Assembly: GCF_900115055.1 (NCBI RefSeq)
Contig: NZ_FOVD01000009.1
Span: forward strand, 62,001-126,000
From: Chryseobacterium oleae
Lineage (GTDB): Bacteria; Bacteroidota; Bacteroidia; Flavobacteriales; Weeksellaceae
Length of the DNA: 64,000 nt
Reading direction: 5' to 3'
The notes under the pieces were generated by a model. That model had not been told where the DNA came from. It searched no databases and was given only the letters and a program-made list of their open reading frames with translations. Shown here piece after piece: positions 39,381 through 48,757 of the stretch; the stretch's first letter is position 1; every line of letters begins with the position of its first letter. The position numbers were made by a program, and so were the translations under genes.

Positions 39381-40400
39381 TTAATTCCTCAACATCTTAT
39401 TCCTCCCCGTCTTAAACCTCGAAATATCCTTCAGGATAACATTGTCATCAGGGTTAAAATATTTAAGTTCATTGATGATCTCAGAACGGGTACCTACCTT
39501 TTCTGCAATAATTTCATAGGCGATACTTCGTGTTACAGGCTGTAGTTTCGGATCCTTTTTAAACTCATGCTTCATCGCTTCAAGGTAGGTCGTCTTTTTA
39601 TAGGACGGTGTTTTATGATAAAGTTTTTGAATTTCTGCTTCCAGTTTTCTAACATCAAAAACATTGGCGAAATAATTATTCAGACAGTTAAAGGCATCTT
39701 TATCTTCCTCCCAACCTTTCAGCAGTATTTTCTGAGCTTCCTCGGGCTGCTCCATTTTTTTACTGTATACCAAAGAAGCTTTTACCATTTGATTATTGCC
39801 TGTATAGTCATCTGCAACCATCTGATAATAGATGTGGGCATTTTTGATATCACTAATTTCCCGGTAAAGATCCCCTACTTTTTCTTTCTGCTGCAGTTCT
39901 TTGTACAGGTCGATTGCCTTTTTGTACTGTTTTGCTTTTTCATAACAGGAGGCCGCTTCTGATTTATTGTTTAATTTTTTCAGATAAACAGCAGCCGCTT
40001 CATTGTAGAAACCGCCGTCTTCCAGTGTTTTTGCGCCGCGGAAATTATCCTGAAGGAGGTTCATATATACTTTTGCTGCTTTTTTGTAGTCTTTTTCAGC
40101 GATATATTTTTCGGCAAGTTCTTCATATCTGCTTCGGATTCTGTCGAATAAAGAGGCTTCGAGATAGAAACTTCCGCCTCCGGAACCGCGTCTTCCTGAG
40201 TTTTTTCTGTTCTGTTCTTTATCTTTTAAAGCCGTGATAACAATCATGATAATAAAGGCTACCACAAGGAAAATAGCCAACGTTCCTACAACACTCCAAA
40301 AGCTTTCGTGGAACAGCTGTGCTCCTATCCCAATGATTTTAAACACTGCCAGGATCATAAATGCGATCAGGAATTTGTCTATAAATTTCTGTTTATTCAT
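39381..40400 (-). CDS. Membrane-anchored TPR-like protein of the MoxR-vWA-bpX operon (339 aa)
   Basis: Two N-terminal membrane segments (MILAVFKIIGIGAQLF region and TLAIFLVVAFIIMIVITAL) are followed by TPR-like helices (EKDYKKAAKVYMNLLQDNFR, GGFYNEAAAVYLKKL, AKQYKKAIDLYKELQQ). It is the last gene of the seven-gene operon and overlaps its upstream neighbour by 8 bp. It probably recruits partners of the ATPase complex to the membrane. Confidence 0.7.
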   Translation of the reverse strand: MNKQKFIDKFLIAFMILAVFKIIGIGAQLFHESFWSVVGTLAIFLVVAFIIMIVITALKDKEQNRKNSGRRGSGGGSFYLEASLFDRIRSRYEELAEKYIAEKDYKKAAKVYMNLLQDNFRGAKTLEDGGFYNEAAAVYLKKLNNKSEAASCYEKAKQYKKAIDLYKELQQKEKVGDLYREISDIKNAHIYYQMVADDYTGNNQMVKASLVYSKKMEQPEEAQKILLKGWEEDKDAFNCLNNYFANVFDVRKLEAEIQKLYHKTPSYKKTTYLEAMKHEFKKDPKLQPVTRSIAYEIIAEKVGTRSEIINELKYFNPDDNVILKDISRFKTGRNKMLRN

Positions 40401-42099
40401 CGTTGTCAGGGTTTAAAATGGTTTTGTCTTCGCTGAACAGTCGGTAAAGAAGAAGAATGACGCAGATCACGAGAATCCATACAAACCAGTTGTAACCGAA
40501 CATTTTTATCAGTGGATAAAACAGATACACCAGCATGGACACAAGGAACACCGACAAAATAATCTTCACCCAAAGCGGAACACTGTCTCCGCCAAGGTTT
40601 AAAGATTTTCTTTTGAAGATAAAAGAATAGATTCCCACCGCTCCAAACATAAAAATCACAAGATAGAGGATATCCGAAACTTTTGTTTTTTCAGGTGAAC
40701 TGCTCTCACCGGACTCGAGCTTTCCTATTTTTGAATCTTTAATTGGAGACGGAGGAAGTTCCATCATATCAAGCGTTCCATACAGCTTTCCAAGAGAATC
40801 AGCTATGAGGACCTGCTTTTTCTTTAAAACAAATTTCACAACTTCACCATTTACAGGTTTTCCCTTACTATATTGTTTCAAGGAATCCGAAATGCGGCGT
40901 TTCATCGTTGCTTCCTGCTGAACCAGATGTTTCGTTATCTTTTTTGAGTAAATAATTTTCAGGGAATCTCTGCTGTTATGTTCTCTGCTGTTGAGTTTTT
41001 CGATGTCGTTACCCACCTCACCAAGATTTCTCCCTCCTGCTTTTTTATACTGTTCTCTTTCGTTCTGATCTTTTGACATGGCGGCACCGGCTGCAGAATA
41101 TTCACGGGAGAGTTTTTTTCTTTCTTTTCCGTAAATGGAATCAATTTTCATATCAATATCTGTCACACCGGACTGGTACGCAATCATATCGGCGCGGGTT
41201 TTATCAGCACCGTTCATGATTTTACCGGATGAAACAAGAAAATCTTCTTTCAGCGTCTTGTCTTTATCTGAAGGCATAAAAATCCTGAACAGTATCGCAA
41301 TGACGACAACAGCCCAGAATATTCTTCTGAAATTGCGGGTTCCGGCGGTTTCTTTTTTATCTCCGGAACCTCCGAACAGGGTACTCAGCCAACTGTTTCC
41401 AAAAGTAAAGTTTCCAAAGCCATCACCACGGGAAGTTCCCATAATATCCAATGGTACACCCAGCTCTACCGCTCTGTCAGGATATTTTTCTATATATTGT
41501 AAATATTTTTCAATCTCTTTTTTATTTCCGGCCATTACTTTTTTAAGGTCAAAAGGCAGGTTTTTCATCCATTCTTCTTCATTCTTCGGCTGCTGAAGGG
41601 CGGCAAGGATTTTCTCATCATCCATCTCAACCATAAAACTCTCAATATGCAGAGGTGTTTTCACACCATTCGAAGGTTTTCTTACTTTTCCCTGTGCTAT
41701 TTCAGGTTCCTGTAGCACAGAAAGCCAGTCTATTTCTTCCGACAGTTTAACAAACCCAAAGTCAGGATGCATAATCATGAACCTAGTTCCTGCAGATTGC
41801 CAGTCTGCCGGATTGATTTTAGGATAAAATATAGTATTTTCAGGGATAAAAAGTTGATCGTCTACACATTGAAAATAGGCATTCTTCCCAATTTCCTGAG
41901 GAGCTTCATGATAAAATACCAGCAGACATCCGTACAGAACATTAGGCTGATCTGCCGGAATCGCATAGGATTTTACTTTATTGAGATCGATTCCCAATAT
42001 TTCCATTTCGTGAAGCCATGCCCTTGGTGACGGATCTTTGATCAAAACCCCTTTCTTAGGATAGCTGTTTTTCGGAAAAGGTTTTATTCTAAGCTCCAT
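40393..42099 (-). CDS. bpX6-like membrane protein of the MoxR-vWA-bpX operon (568 aa)
   Basis: The N-terminal ~180 residues (ELRIKPFPKNSYPKKGVLIK, then AYFQCVDDQLFIP and RFMIMHPDFGFVKLS) resemble the bpX6 type of propeller-related domains. The rest has one central and three C-terminal membrane segments around a charged coiled-coil region. The ATG at 42099 is chosen; a TTG at 42117 is the only upstream alternative. It overlaps the vWA gene by 11 bp. Confidence 0.62.
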   Translation of the reverse strand: MELRIKPFPKNSYPKKGVLIKDPSPRAWLHEMEILGIDLNKVKSYAIPADQPNVLYGCLLVFYHEAPQEIGKNAYFQCVDDQLFIPENTIFYPKINPADWQSAGTRFMIMHPDFGFVKLSEEIDWLSVLQEPEIAQGKVRKPSNGVKTPLHIESFMVEMDDEKILAALQQPKNEEEWMKNLPFDLKKVMAGNKKEIEKYLQYIEKYPDRAVELGVPLDIMGTSRGDGFGNFTFGNSWLSTLFGGSGDKKETAGTRNFRRIFWAVVVIAILFRIFMPSDKDKTLKEDFLVSSGKIMNGADKTRADMIAYQSGVTDIDMKIDSIYGKERKKLSREYSAAGAAMSKDQNEREQYKKAGGRNLGEVGNDIEKLNSREHNSRDSLKIIYSKKITKHLVQQEATMKRRISDSLKQYSKGKPVNGEVVKFVLKKKQVLIADSLGKLYGTLDMMELPPSPIKDSKIGKLESGESSSPEKTKVSDILYLVIFMFGAVGIYSFIFKRKSLNLGGDSVPLWVKIILSVFLVSMLVYLFYPLIKMFGYNWFVWILVICVILLLYRLFSEDKTILNPDNDE

Positions 42100-44470
42100 A
42101 ATCCAGGATTTGATCAATAAATGCTGTTAAATACTGGGAATACATTTCTTCCAGGGTTTTTACTTTCAAAAGCGTCTGTTTCGGAAGATAATATTCTGAA
42201 CCGCCATATTCTGTATTCGTAGACAATGCCAGGAAACCATATTCCGTGGAGGGAATATAAAATGTAGGAATTCCTGTGTTGCTGCTCTTAAAAGTAAGCA
42301 TTCCACGGGGATCTGTAATGATCTCACTGCCGTCCTGAAATGTAAATTTATTTTTGTTCTGCTCGGCAAGAATCTTCACAGTAAACCTGTTTTTGTAAAG
42401 GTTCAGTGAATTGTCATACAATCTGCACAGTTCATTTCCTGAGATCACCAGATTATTATTTTCGTTGATTCCCATCCGGTTGAAATTACTGATGATCTTC
42501 ATTCCGCTTCGGTTCAGCTTGGCCACTTCGGTTTCAGCTTTTGCAATATTTTTGTCTATTTCACGGTCATCATTAAAAACAGATTCTACCGATATATTTC
42601 CTTCCAGACTGATTTTGTAAAGGGAAGAATTCGTAGGCTGATGCAGATAAAAACTCCTGCTGAAATAGGTCAGATGATACGAGCTCGGGATATTCAGCCC
42701 TGTCACGTTGAATTCAGAATATTCTTTCGTATTCAGATTCAGTTTGGAAATGAGTTTTTTATCCGGCTGATACTGGCAAAGGATAAACTGCTGCTGCTTA
42801 TTTTTCGCCAGGGCAAACTGTCCTCTCGGTTTTACGGAAATATCTTCGATCAGGACTTCGCATCCATGATATGTTTTGTAGTAATCATAAGAGCTGCGGT
42901 CATAATAATTATCAGAAAGATACGTTTTCAGCAGCTGTTTTTTTGAACTTAAAATGTAAAATTCCCCTTCGTATAAAAACTGGGCAATTGTATTGGACGG
43001 AGTCGGAAACAGAATCGGATAATTTTGTGGAAGATCTGTTTTCTTGCCATTAATGGTCGTCGCTTTGAGTTTACGCTGTGGCGGATTGGCCCACAATTCC
43101 TGTAGCGGAAGTTTGATCTTTTGAATATGCTTTCTGGCTCCTTTATGGTGCTTATAAAAATTCAGTTCGCCGTCCGAAGAGGTCGTGATCAGGAATTTCA
43201 AGCGGTCCCTGTTTTCGTGGATCACTTTCCGTACTTTTTCATCGGCAAGGTTTTCCTGATGGGTGATGAAGAACACTTCAAGATCTTTTTCCCGATGATC
43301 TTCATTAAAAAATTTCGCCAGCGCTTCCGAAACTTCCAGAATAGGACTCACCTGATTCAGGTTTTCAATAACATCTTCCGTTTTATCAAGAGACACCGGT
43401 AATCCGGCCTGTCCCAAGGCAAAAACCTTACAGTCCGAATGGGCCTTCGGATGTCTGATCACCGCAATAGCTGATGCAAACGCTAATACTTTAGGAGTTC
43501 CCCAGTTTCTCAGGGAAGTATCAATTAAAATGGCTCTTTCAAATATATTTTCTTCCGGCGGAATCTCTCTCTGGATGTACAGGGCTTCATTATTCGCGAT
43601 CCGGTTCATAAATACCTCATCTTCATTGGCAAATTCGGAAAGCAGCATTCTGTGGAGGTCGCCTTTATTTGCCATATCTGAAATTCCCCCAATGGGTTGT
43701 TCCCCGGGAGATAAATGACGCATCGGAATTCTCAGCCCGCTCCAGATTCTTTTGATCAGACTTCCTACCTGAAAGGTTTTCGGTTCTTCGATCAGTTGCT
43801 GGATAAAATCTTTATCGGTTTCTACGGTAGTTTCCTCTTCCACCACTTCATCATCCAGCTCAGGCTCATCAATGTGATCGCGCATGGCATCAATAATGGA
43901 CTGTACAGTAGGAAATTTTTCATTCAACAGATCAAGAGCACTTAAATCCCTGTTGATGGCAGATGGTCCTGCATATTTTTTCTCCGCACTTGCCGCCAGT
44001 ATGTAGGGTCTTTTGTAGTAGATCGTCAGGATCATTTCTGCTTTGCCGGGAGCGATCCTATTGTGAGCATCCTGAAAAAGGGTCTGAAACAGAACAATCC
44101 TGTTCTGTCCATGTTTGTAAACTCTGTTTAATGATTTCAGCTTTTCAAGGAACTCAATGCTCTTGTCAGCGGTGAAGTCGAAATTTCCAATGCTGTGAAA
44201 ATTAGCCGTATGTTTCAAAGGACCTGCAAAATCTGTATAACCGTCCTGCATGGCATATAAAACCATCAGCAATGCGCCGAAAGGAGGCCATCCCTGCGGC
44301 TGCAGCTCTTTCAGGATCTCCATCACATAAGGTCTGTAGGCTATTGCCCCAACGCCCGGAATCGAGATGAGATTATGATCATGGTACCCGGAATCACCGG
44401 CGATATCCTCGTCGGTCTCCCACTCCCAAAAGTAGTTTTCGTATGACTGGAAATATTCGTTTAAATCCAT
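42089..44470 (-). CDS. vWA plus beta-propeller-like protein of the MoxR-vWA-bpX operon (793 aa)
   Basis: Residues ~290-460 look like a vWA domain: FERAILIDTSLRNWG has the position of the MIDAS (DxSxS, here DTSLR, so partly degenerate) and LEVFFITHQENL the later strand. The C-terminal ~330 residues have repeating beta-rich blades (for example GQFALAKNKQQQFILCQYQP), consistent with a propeller. In the published MoxR-vWA-bpX model, the vWA protein bridges the ATPase and the propeller. Confidence 0.68.
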   Translation of the reverse strand: MDLNEYFQSYENYFWEWETDEDIAGDSGYHDHNLISIPGVGAIAYRPYVMEILKELQPQGWPPFGALLMVLYAMQDGYTDFAGPLKHTANFHSIGNFDFTADKSIEFLEKLKSLNRVYKHGQNRIVLFQTLFQDAHNRIAPGKAEMILTIYYKRPYILAASAEKKYAGPSAINRDLSALDLLNEKFPTVQSIIDAMRDHIDEPELDDEVVEEETTVETDKDFIQQLIEEPKTFQVGSLIKRIWSGLRIPMRHLSPGEQPIGGISDMANKGDLHRMLLSEFANEDEVFMNRIANNEALYIQREIPPEENIFERAILIDTSLRNWGTPKVLAFASAIAVIRHPKAHSDCKVFALGQAGLPVSLDKTEDVIENLNQVSPILEVSEALAKFFNEDHREKDLEVFFITHQENLADEKVRKVIHENRDRLKFLITTSSDGELNFYKHHKGARKHIQKIKLPLQELWANPPQRKLKATTINGKKTDLPQNYPILFPTPSNTIAQFLYEGEFYILSSKKQLLKTYLSDNYYDRSSYDYYKTYHGCEVLIEDISVKPRGQFALAKNKQQQFILCQYQPDKKLISKLNLNTKEYSEFNVTGLNIPSSYHLTYFSRSFYLHQPTNSSLYKISLEGNISVESVFNDDREIDKNIAKAETEVAKLNRSGMKIISNFNRMGINENNNLVISGNELCRLYDNSLNLYKNRFTVKILAEQNKNKFTFQDGSEIITDPRGMLTFKSSNTGIPTFYIPSTEYGFLALSTNTEYGGSEYYLPKQTLLKVKTLEEMYSQYLTAFIDQILDYGA

Positions 44471-45204
44471 TCTTTTGTTTTTTCAGTAAGACGGAATGAG
44501 CTTACAGACAGTTTCCGGAAATCTTCTTTTTTCACAGGAAGATATGTTCCTTCTTCGGTCCATAACAGCCATTTGTCCGACGTTTTGTTATATTGCTGCT
44601 GTAGGAGTGAGCTCAAATTTTTAAATTCGAAATCAAAACCTGAAGGCAAAAGGTGACCATCTCTGGTCCAGTAGGTTTTTCCGGGCAGACTCAACAGCGG
44701 TGTTCCGAGAAACAATGCTTTATCGTCAATCACTGCCCATTCTATCTTATCCAGTTTGAAATTCGGCTGTGTGGGAATACTGTCTTTAATATCTGTTATT
44801 GAACTTAACAATGCAATGGCAGGATGTTCTTCACTCCCTGGTTTCAATCTCACTTCCACTTTTTCGCTGATCCCAAAATAATTATTATTGGAAGCAGGAA
44901 AAGTAAGTCGTAGTGCTTTATCTATCGGTGACCAAAGCAAAGCTGTTCTCATTTTTTTGCTTGGGACCAGTGCTTCTTTTTTGAATAAAAGTCCGTCACG
45001 CAGTTCGTACAGTATAAAATTAGGGAGCTGCTGGAGATCTGCGGATACAGCCTGCTCTTCGGTAAAGCATTTCAGCCAAACCGTCTCGTCGTCTACTGCA
45101 ATCTGTACATTTTTCCAGTCCCGGATAGCGCCCAGAAAATCTTCATCGGCGCGGGGAAGTTCTGCCCAGAATTCTTTTATACCGTTTGAAGGATCTTCTG
45201 CCAT
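44461..45204 (-). CDS. bpX-type accessory protein of the MoxR operon (247 aa)
   Basis: No strict motif, but the position between MoxR and the vWA gene, with overlaps on both sides (28 bp and 10 bp), and beta-rich content (VQIAVDDETVWLKCF, WAVIDDKALFLGTPLL, KWLLWTEEGTYLPVKKEDFR) match the bpX proteins of these systems. Possibly the bpX5 type. Confidence 0.5.
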   Translation of the reverse strand: MAEDPSNGIKEFWAELPRADEDFLGAIRDWKNVQIAVDDETVWLKCFTEEQAVSADLQQLPNFILYELRDGLLFKKEALVPSKKMRTALLWSPIDKALRLTFPASNNNYFGISEKVEVRLKPGSEEHPAIALLSSITDIKDSIPTQPNFKLDKIEWAVIDDKALFLGTPLLSLPGKTYWTRDGHLLPSGFDFEFKNLSSLLQQQYNKTSDKWLLWTEEGTYLPVKKEDFRKLSVSSFRLTEKTKEWI

Positions 45205-46310
45205 AAGCTTTCAATTTCTTGCTGGATATACTGCTTCTGCTCCGGATTTCTGATCCAGTCGCAACGGGTCTGCAGGTATCTCAATTTATCTTTGATCACA
45301 TTCTGTTCTTCAAAACTCAACGTTCCGCTGTTCCATTTTTCCACAAGGATTTTTACATCCTTCATTACTTCCTCCGGATTCGGAGTTTTATTCTGCATCG
45401 CTTGTGGATGGGATTTCGGGTTATCATCTTTTTCAATGGTTCTGTTGATGATGCCTTCCAGAATCTCAATCTGTTCTTCCGTATCCCAGATATGTTTCAG
45501 TACCCAAAGATCTGAAAGCACAGCTTCATTTCTTCCGCAGATCAGGGCACTGGCTGCAATCAGGTTCTGAAGTTTTACCGCTCTACGGTCTGAAATGGCA
45601 ATTCCCGTATTTCTTAAACTGATGATCGTATTTAAATAGACTTCGTAAATAGGTCTCAAATCCACTGCTTTACACAGATTCTGAAGTTCTCTTATTTCGT
45701 CTGCGAGGATTTCGGGAATATCGGTTTCTGTTTCATTCTCTAGTTTTCTTCCGGCAAGAAGAACCTGCTGAAGCAGTTCAGGATTTACATAATCTACATT
45801 GATTCTCACCAGAAAACGGTCAAATAATGCGTTCAGAGACTCATCTTCAGGAAGAACATTACTCGCCCCTACAAACATAAGCGCAGGTAAATGTTTTGTT
45901 TCTTTTCCTCTTTTGAAAATTTTCTCGTTCAGAGCCATCAACAGTGAATTCAGGATGGCAGAATTCGCATTGAAAATCTCATCCAGGAAAACCAGTGAAG
46001 CTTCCGGCATCATGCCTTCGGTATTGGTAAGAAGTTCGCCTTCTTTTAGTTTTCTGATGTCAAACGGTCCGAAAATTTCGTTTGGTTCTGTGAAACGGGT
46101 CAGCAGATATTCAAAGTTTTTGCCGTCTTTCACTGTTTTGGACAGTGTTCTTACAATTGCCGATTTTGCGGTTCCCGGAGGTCCGTACAGAAATGCGTTT
46201 TCTTTGGCCAGAAGACATATTCCCAGCAGATCTACGACATCATTTTTTCCTACGAAGGTGTCTTTTACGTAGTTGAGAACGGTATTGAGTTTTGTAATAT
46301 TTTGAGTCAT
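45177..46310 (-). CDS. MoxR-type AAA+ ATPase (377 aa)
   Basis: Walker A is FLYGPPGTAKSAIVRTL near residue 43, Walker B ASLVFLDEIFNANSAIL near residue 105, and a sensor region MFVGASNVLPEDESLNALFDRFLVRI follows with the MoxR/RavA insert. A C-terminal ~100 residues resemble the RavA-type tail. MoxR ATPases remodel protein complexes together with vWA partners. It is the core of the operon. Confidence 0.9.
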   Translation of the reverse strand: MTQNITKLNTVLNYVKDTFVGKNDVVDLLGICLLAKENAFLYGPPGTAKSAIVRTLSKTVKDGKNFEYLLTRFTEPNEIFGPFDIRKLKEGELLTNTEGMMPEASLVFLDEIFNANSAILNSLLMALNEKIFKRGKETKHLPALMFVGASNVLPEDESLNALFDRFLVRINVDYVNPELLQQVLLAGRKLENETETDIPEILADEIRELQNLCKAVDLRPIYEVYLNTIISLRNTGIAISDRRAVKLQNLIAASALICGRNEAVLSDLWVLKHIWDTEEQIEILEGIINRTIEKDDNPKSHPQAMQNKTPNPEEVMKDVKILVEKWNSGTLSFEEQNVIKDKLRYLQTRCDWIRNPEQKQYIQQEIESLWQKILQTV

Positions 46311-46316
46311 TAGTAT

Positions 46317-47033
46317 TTATTTAATGAAAAATCTTAACAGTAAAAAATATATAAATCCAATTACAATCAGTGAAAGAATAAGATCAATATAAAAAGTAAA
46401 TGGAAGTTCTAAAAATTTAAAGCCTACAACAAAGTATCCAACTATTATCACAAGGCCCATAAGCGCCGATAGGAAGGAATACAGTGAGGAAATCATCAGC
46501 ACCAGTGAAATAAAAATAAAATATATTCCCACACTTAAAAAAATAAAAAAATGCTTCCCGTATGCGGTGTATTGGCTGTGAATAAAATTAACAAACCCAG
46601 AAAAGTCATTCTTTCCTGAAAACAGCAGCCAGATATGGTTTCCGAAATCTTTAAAAATCACAAGGGGATCATACCCTGAAATCCAACTGACAGCAACAAG
46701 TAAAACGGTGAGCATAGTTCCCATCATTCCATGAAAAATAAAGGCATTTTTCATAGTCCGCCTATCATATTTCTTCAGTTCATCATCATTAAGCCCCACA
46801 TCCCCTCCTGAATCCGTTTTCACAAGGCTGGAAAGGGGAATATAGCCAAATTTAATTCTGAGATCATTTTTTATGGTGTAGGCATACAAGGGTTTTGAAA
46901 AGGACATGAACATCCAAATCTCATTCACTTTCGTTTTAAACATCAAAATATTGGCATAATATGCCAAAATACATAACACAAAAAAGTAGGAAGCAACTAT
47001 TCCTCCCAGTGCAACTGCAGTATTAATCTCCAT
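46317..47033 (-). CDS. Multi-pass membrane protein of the MoxR operon (238 aa)
   Basis: Five or six hydrophobic segments are visible, starting with the N-terminal VALGGIVASYFFVLCILAYY. No family recognised. The ATG at 47033 is preferred over a TTG at 47039. It overlaps the upstream gene by 11 bp and lies 6 bp from moxR, so it may be the membrane anchor of the complex. Confidence 0.6.
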   Translation of the reverse strand: MEINTAVALGGIVASYFFVLCILAYYANILMFKTKVNEIWMFMSFSKPLYAYTIKNDLRIKFGYIPLSSLVKTDSGGDVGLNDDELKKYDRRTMKNAFIFHGMMGTMLTVLLVAVSWISGYDPLVIFKDFGNHIWLLFSGKNDFSGFVNFIHSQYTAYGKHFFIFLSVGIYFIFISLVLMISSLYSFLSALMGLVIIVGYFVVGFKFLELPFTFYIDLILSLIVIGFIYFLLLRFFIK

Positions 47034-47670
47034 GAGCAACTATTTTTAAATCCCGCCAGTAAACATCCTTATGAAGTCCAAAATCTGCCATAAGCAATTT
47101 ATTAATATAGGGAATTTCTGCCAGCGAATAGGCTTTCTTTTCCACAATTCTTTCAAGATACAATTTCCGGTACACCTTATCCTGAAGCTCCTTTTCCCAG
47201 TTGATCTTATCTACATTAATCGGATATCCTATCCCGGAATAATGAAACTGCGTGAGAATATCTTCCAGAATCTTCACCAAAGGATCATAAGGATCTGCGG
47301 TCTGCAATACGGAAGCAATCTGTGGTAAAAATCTCAGGGATAAATCTGCCGATAAAACAGTAGAAATATCGGAGGATAGTTTCATCTTTGGGATCAGCTT
47401 ATCCAGATCTTTTGAGGTATTTTCCCTGATAAGATAGAGCTGAGCACTGTGGTACAGGACTTTTGCGCCCCAAACTGCAGCTTCTTTATTACAATATATA
47501 GCTGTGGATAAAAATTCCAGTCTCTCTTTTTCGAACTCTGCTTCAAAATAATCTCCGGCTTCCTGTTCTTCTTTTTTAGAAATTTCCTGCAGGTTTGAAA
47601 ATACAGTAATGGATCCGCTGTTTCGCAGCAGAAAAATAGTGTCTAGAAATGGGGATCTGGTTTCCATCAT
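47023..47670 (-). CDS. First gene of the MoxR-vWA-bpX operon, helical protein (215 aa)
   Basis: No family recognised; predicted largely helical (QEISKKEEQEAGDYFEAEFE). A TATTTTTG box at 47675-47682 would put the transcription start almost on the start codon, implying a nearly leaderless message. This promoter lacks the TRCGYA-N7-TGCGYA element of the other island promoters. Confidence 0.55.
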   Translation of the reverse strand: MMETRSPFLDTIFLLRNSGSITVFSNLQEISKKEEQEAGDYFEAEFEKERLEFLSTAIYCNKEAAVWGAKVLYHSAQLYLIRENTSKDLDKLIPKMKLSSDISTVLSADLSLRFLPQIASVLQTADPYDPLVKILEDILTQFHYSGIGYPINVDKINWEKELQDKVYRKLYLERIVEKKAYSLAEIPYINKLLMADFGLHKDVYWRDLKIVAHGD

Positions 47671-47837
47671 CTAACAAAAATAAAACTATTTCGCAGAGAA
47701 TCGTTGATCGTTAGATAATATTTGAGGTGAATCATTCATAAATCTGGTGATTTAATTACAGTGGAAAGTATTTTTCTGTTTTTTTGCTCTCGCGGATTGG
47801 GCAGATGATGCAGATTATTGCGGTTGCTTAATGTAAA

Positions 47838-47864
47838 CCTCATAGGTTTTGGAAACCTATGAGG
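47838..47864 (+). repeat. REP-like hairpin
   Basis: CCTCATAGGTTT pairs perfectly with AAACCTATGAGG over a 3-base loop, in the spacer between the MoxR operon and deoD. No T-run, so a dispersed palindrome rather than a terminator. Confidence 0.55.
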
Positions 47865-47941
47865 CTGGTTTGGGGAATTTATGCTTAGAAAACTTAGGAT
47901 ATTGAGCTACAAATCTTTAGATATTTCAATCTAAAAGTTGC

Positions 47942-47949
47942 TATCTTTG
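47942..47949 (+). promoter_or_regulatory. -7 box of deoD
   Basis: TATCTTTG matches TAnnTTTG exactly, 18 bp before the start codon at 47968. It is the reason for rejecting the upstream in-frame start at 47938. Confidence 0.65.
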
Positions 47950-47967
47950 TCCCTTCAAAATAACATT

Positions 47968-48678
47968 ATGAGTATTCACATCAGTGCAAAAAAAGGAGAA
48001 ATTGCTAAAGTAGTATTGCAGCCGGGGGATCCGCTTCGTGCACAATATATTGCTGAAAATTATTTGGAAAATGCTAAACTGGTAAGCAAAACAAGAGGAA
48101 TCTTTTATTATACAGGTCTTTACAAAGGAAAAGAGATCACTGTAGGAGCCAGCGGAATGGGCTTTCCGAGCATTGGGATCTATTCTTTTGAATTATTTAC
48201 AGAGTATGAAGTAGATACCATCATCAGAATCGGGACGTGCGGAGCTTATACGACGGACCTTAAACTTTTTGATATTTTAAATATTGAAAATGCAGCCAGC
48301 GAAAGTACGTATGCAAAATATGCATGGGAAATTGAAAATGATATTCTTCCTCACCAGGGAAATGTTTTCGGAACGATCAATGAAACGGCTCAGGAGCTTT
48401 CTTTAGCGACTAAAGCCATCAACGTACATAGCAGCGATATTTTCTACAGAAAAGATCCTAATGTTCCTGCCATTGCTACCAAATACAACTGTCCGGCTGT
48501 AGAAATGGAAGCTTTCGGATTGTTCGCGAATGCACAGCATTTAGGAAAAAATGCAGCGACAATTCTTACGGTAACCGATATTATTCCTACCCACGAAAAA
48601 ATTTCTGCTGACGAAAGAGAAAAAGCTCTTAAACCTATGATGGAACTGGCTTTGGAATCAGCAATAAAAAGTCTTTAA
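47968..48678 (+). CDS. deoD: Purine nucleoside phosphorylase DeoD (236 aa)
   Basis: The protein starts MSIHISAKKGEIAKVVLQPG and shows the trimeric/hexameric PNP pattern: GMGFPSIGIYSFELF, RIGTCGAYT, and the substrate-binding end CPAVEMEAFGLFANA. DeoD cleaves purine (deoxy)nucleosides with phosphate in salvage. Length matches E. coli DeoD (239 aa). A single gene with its own promoter; ends at the shared terminator 48720-48757. Confidence 0.95.
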   Translation: MSIHISAKKGEIAKVVLQPGDPLRAQYIAENYLENAKLVSKTRGIFYYTGLYKGKEITVGASGMGFPSIGIYSFELFTEYEVDTIIRIGTCGAYTTDLKLFDILNIENAASESTYAKYAWEIENDILPHQGNVFGTINETAQELSLATKAINVHSSDIFYRKDPNVPAIATKYNCPAVEMEAFGLFANAQHLGKNAATILTVTDIIPTHEKISADEREKALKPMMELALESAIKSL

Positions 48679-48719
48679 CAGAAAAGAAAGTTAAGCTGCG
48701 GTTTTGCAGTTTCGCCATA

Positions 48720-48757
48720 AAAAAAGAGCTTTACTTCATCAGTAGAGCTCTTTTTTA
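48720..48757 (+). terminator. Bidirectional terminator between deoD and tatD
   Basis: AAAAGAGCT-T-TACT pairs with AGTA-GAGCTCTTTT, flanked by A-run and T-run, so it works for both convergent genes. Confidence 0.85.
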
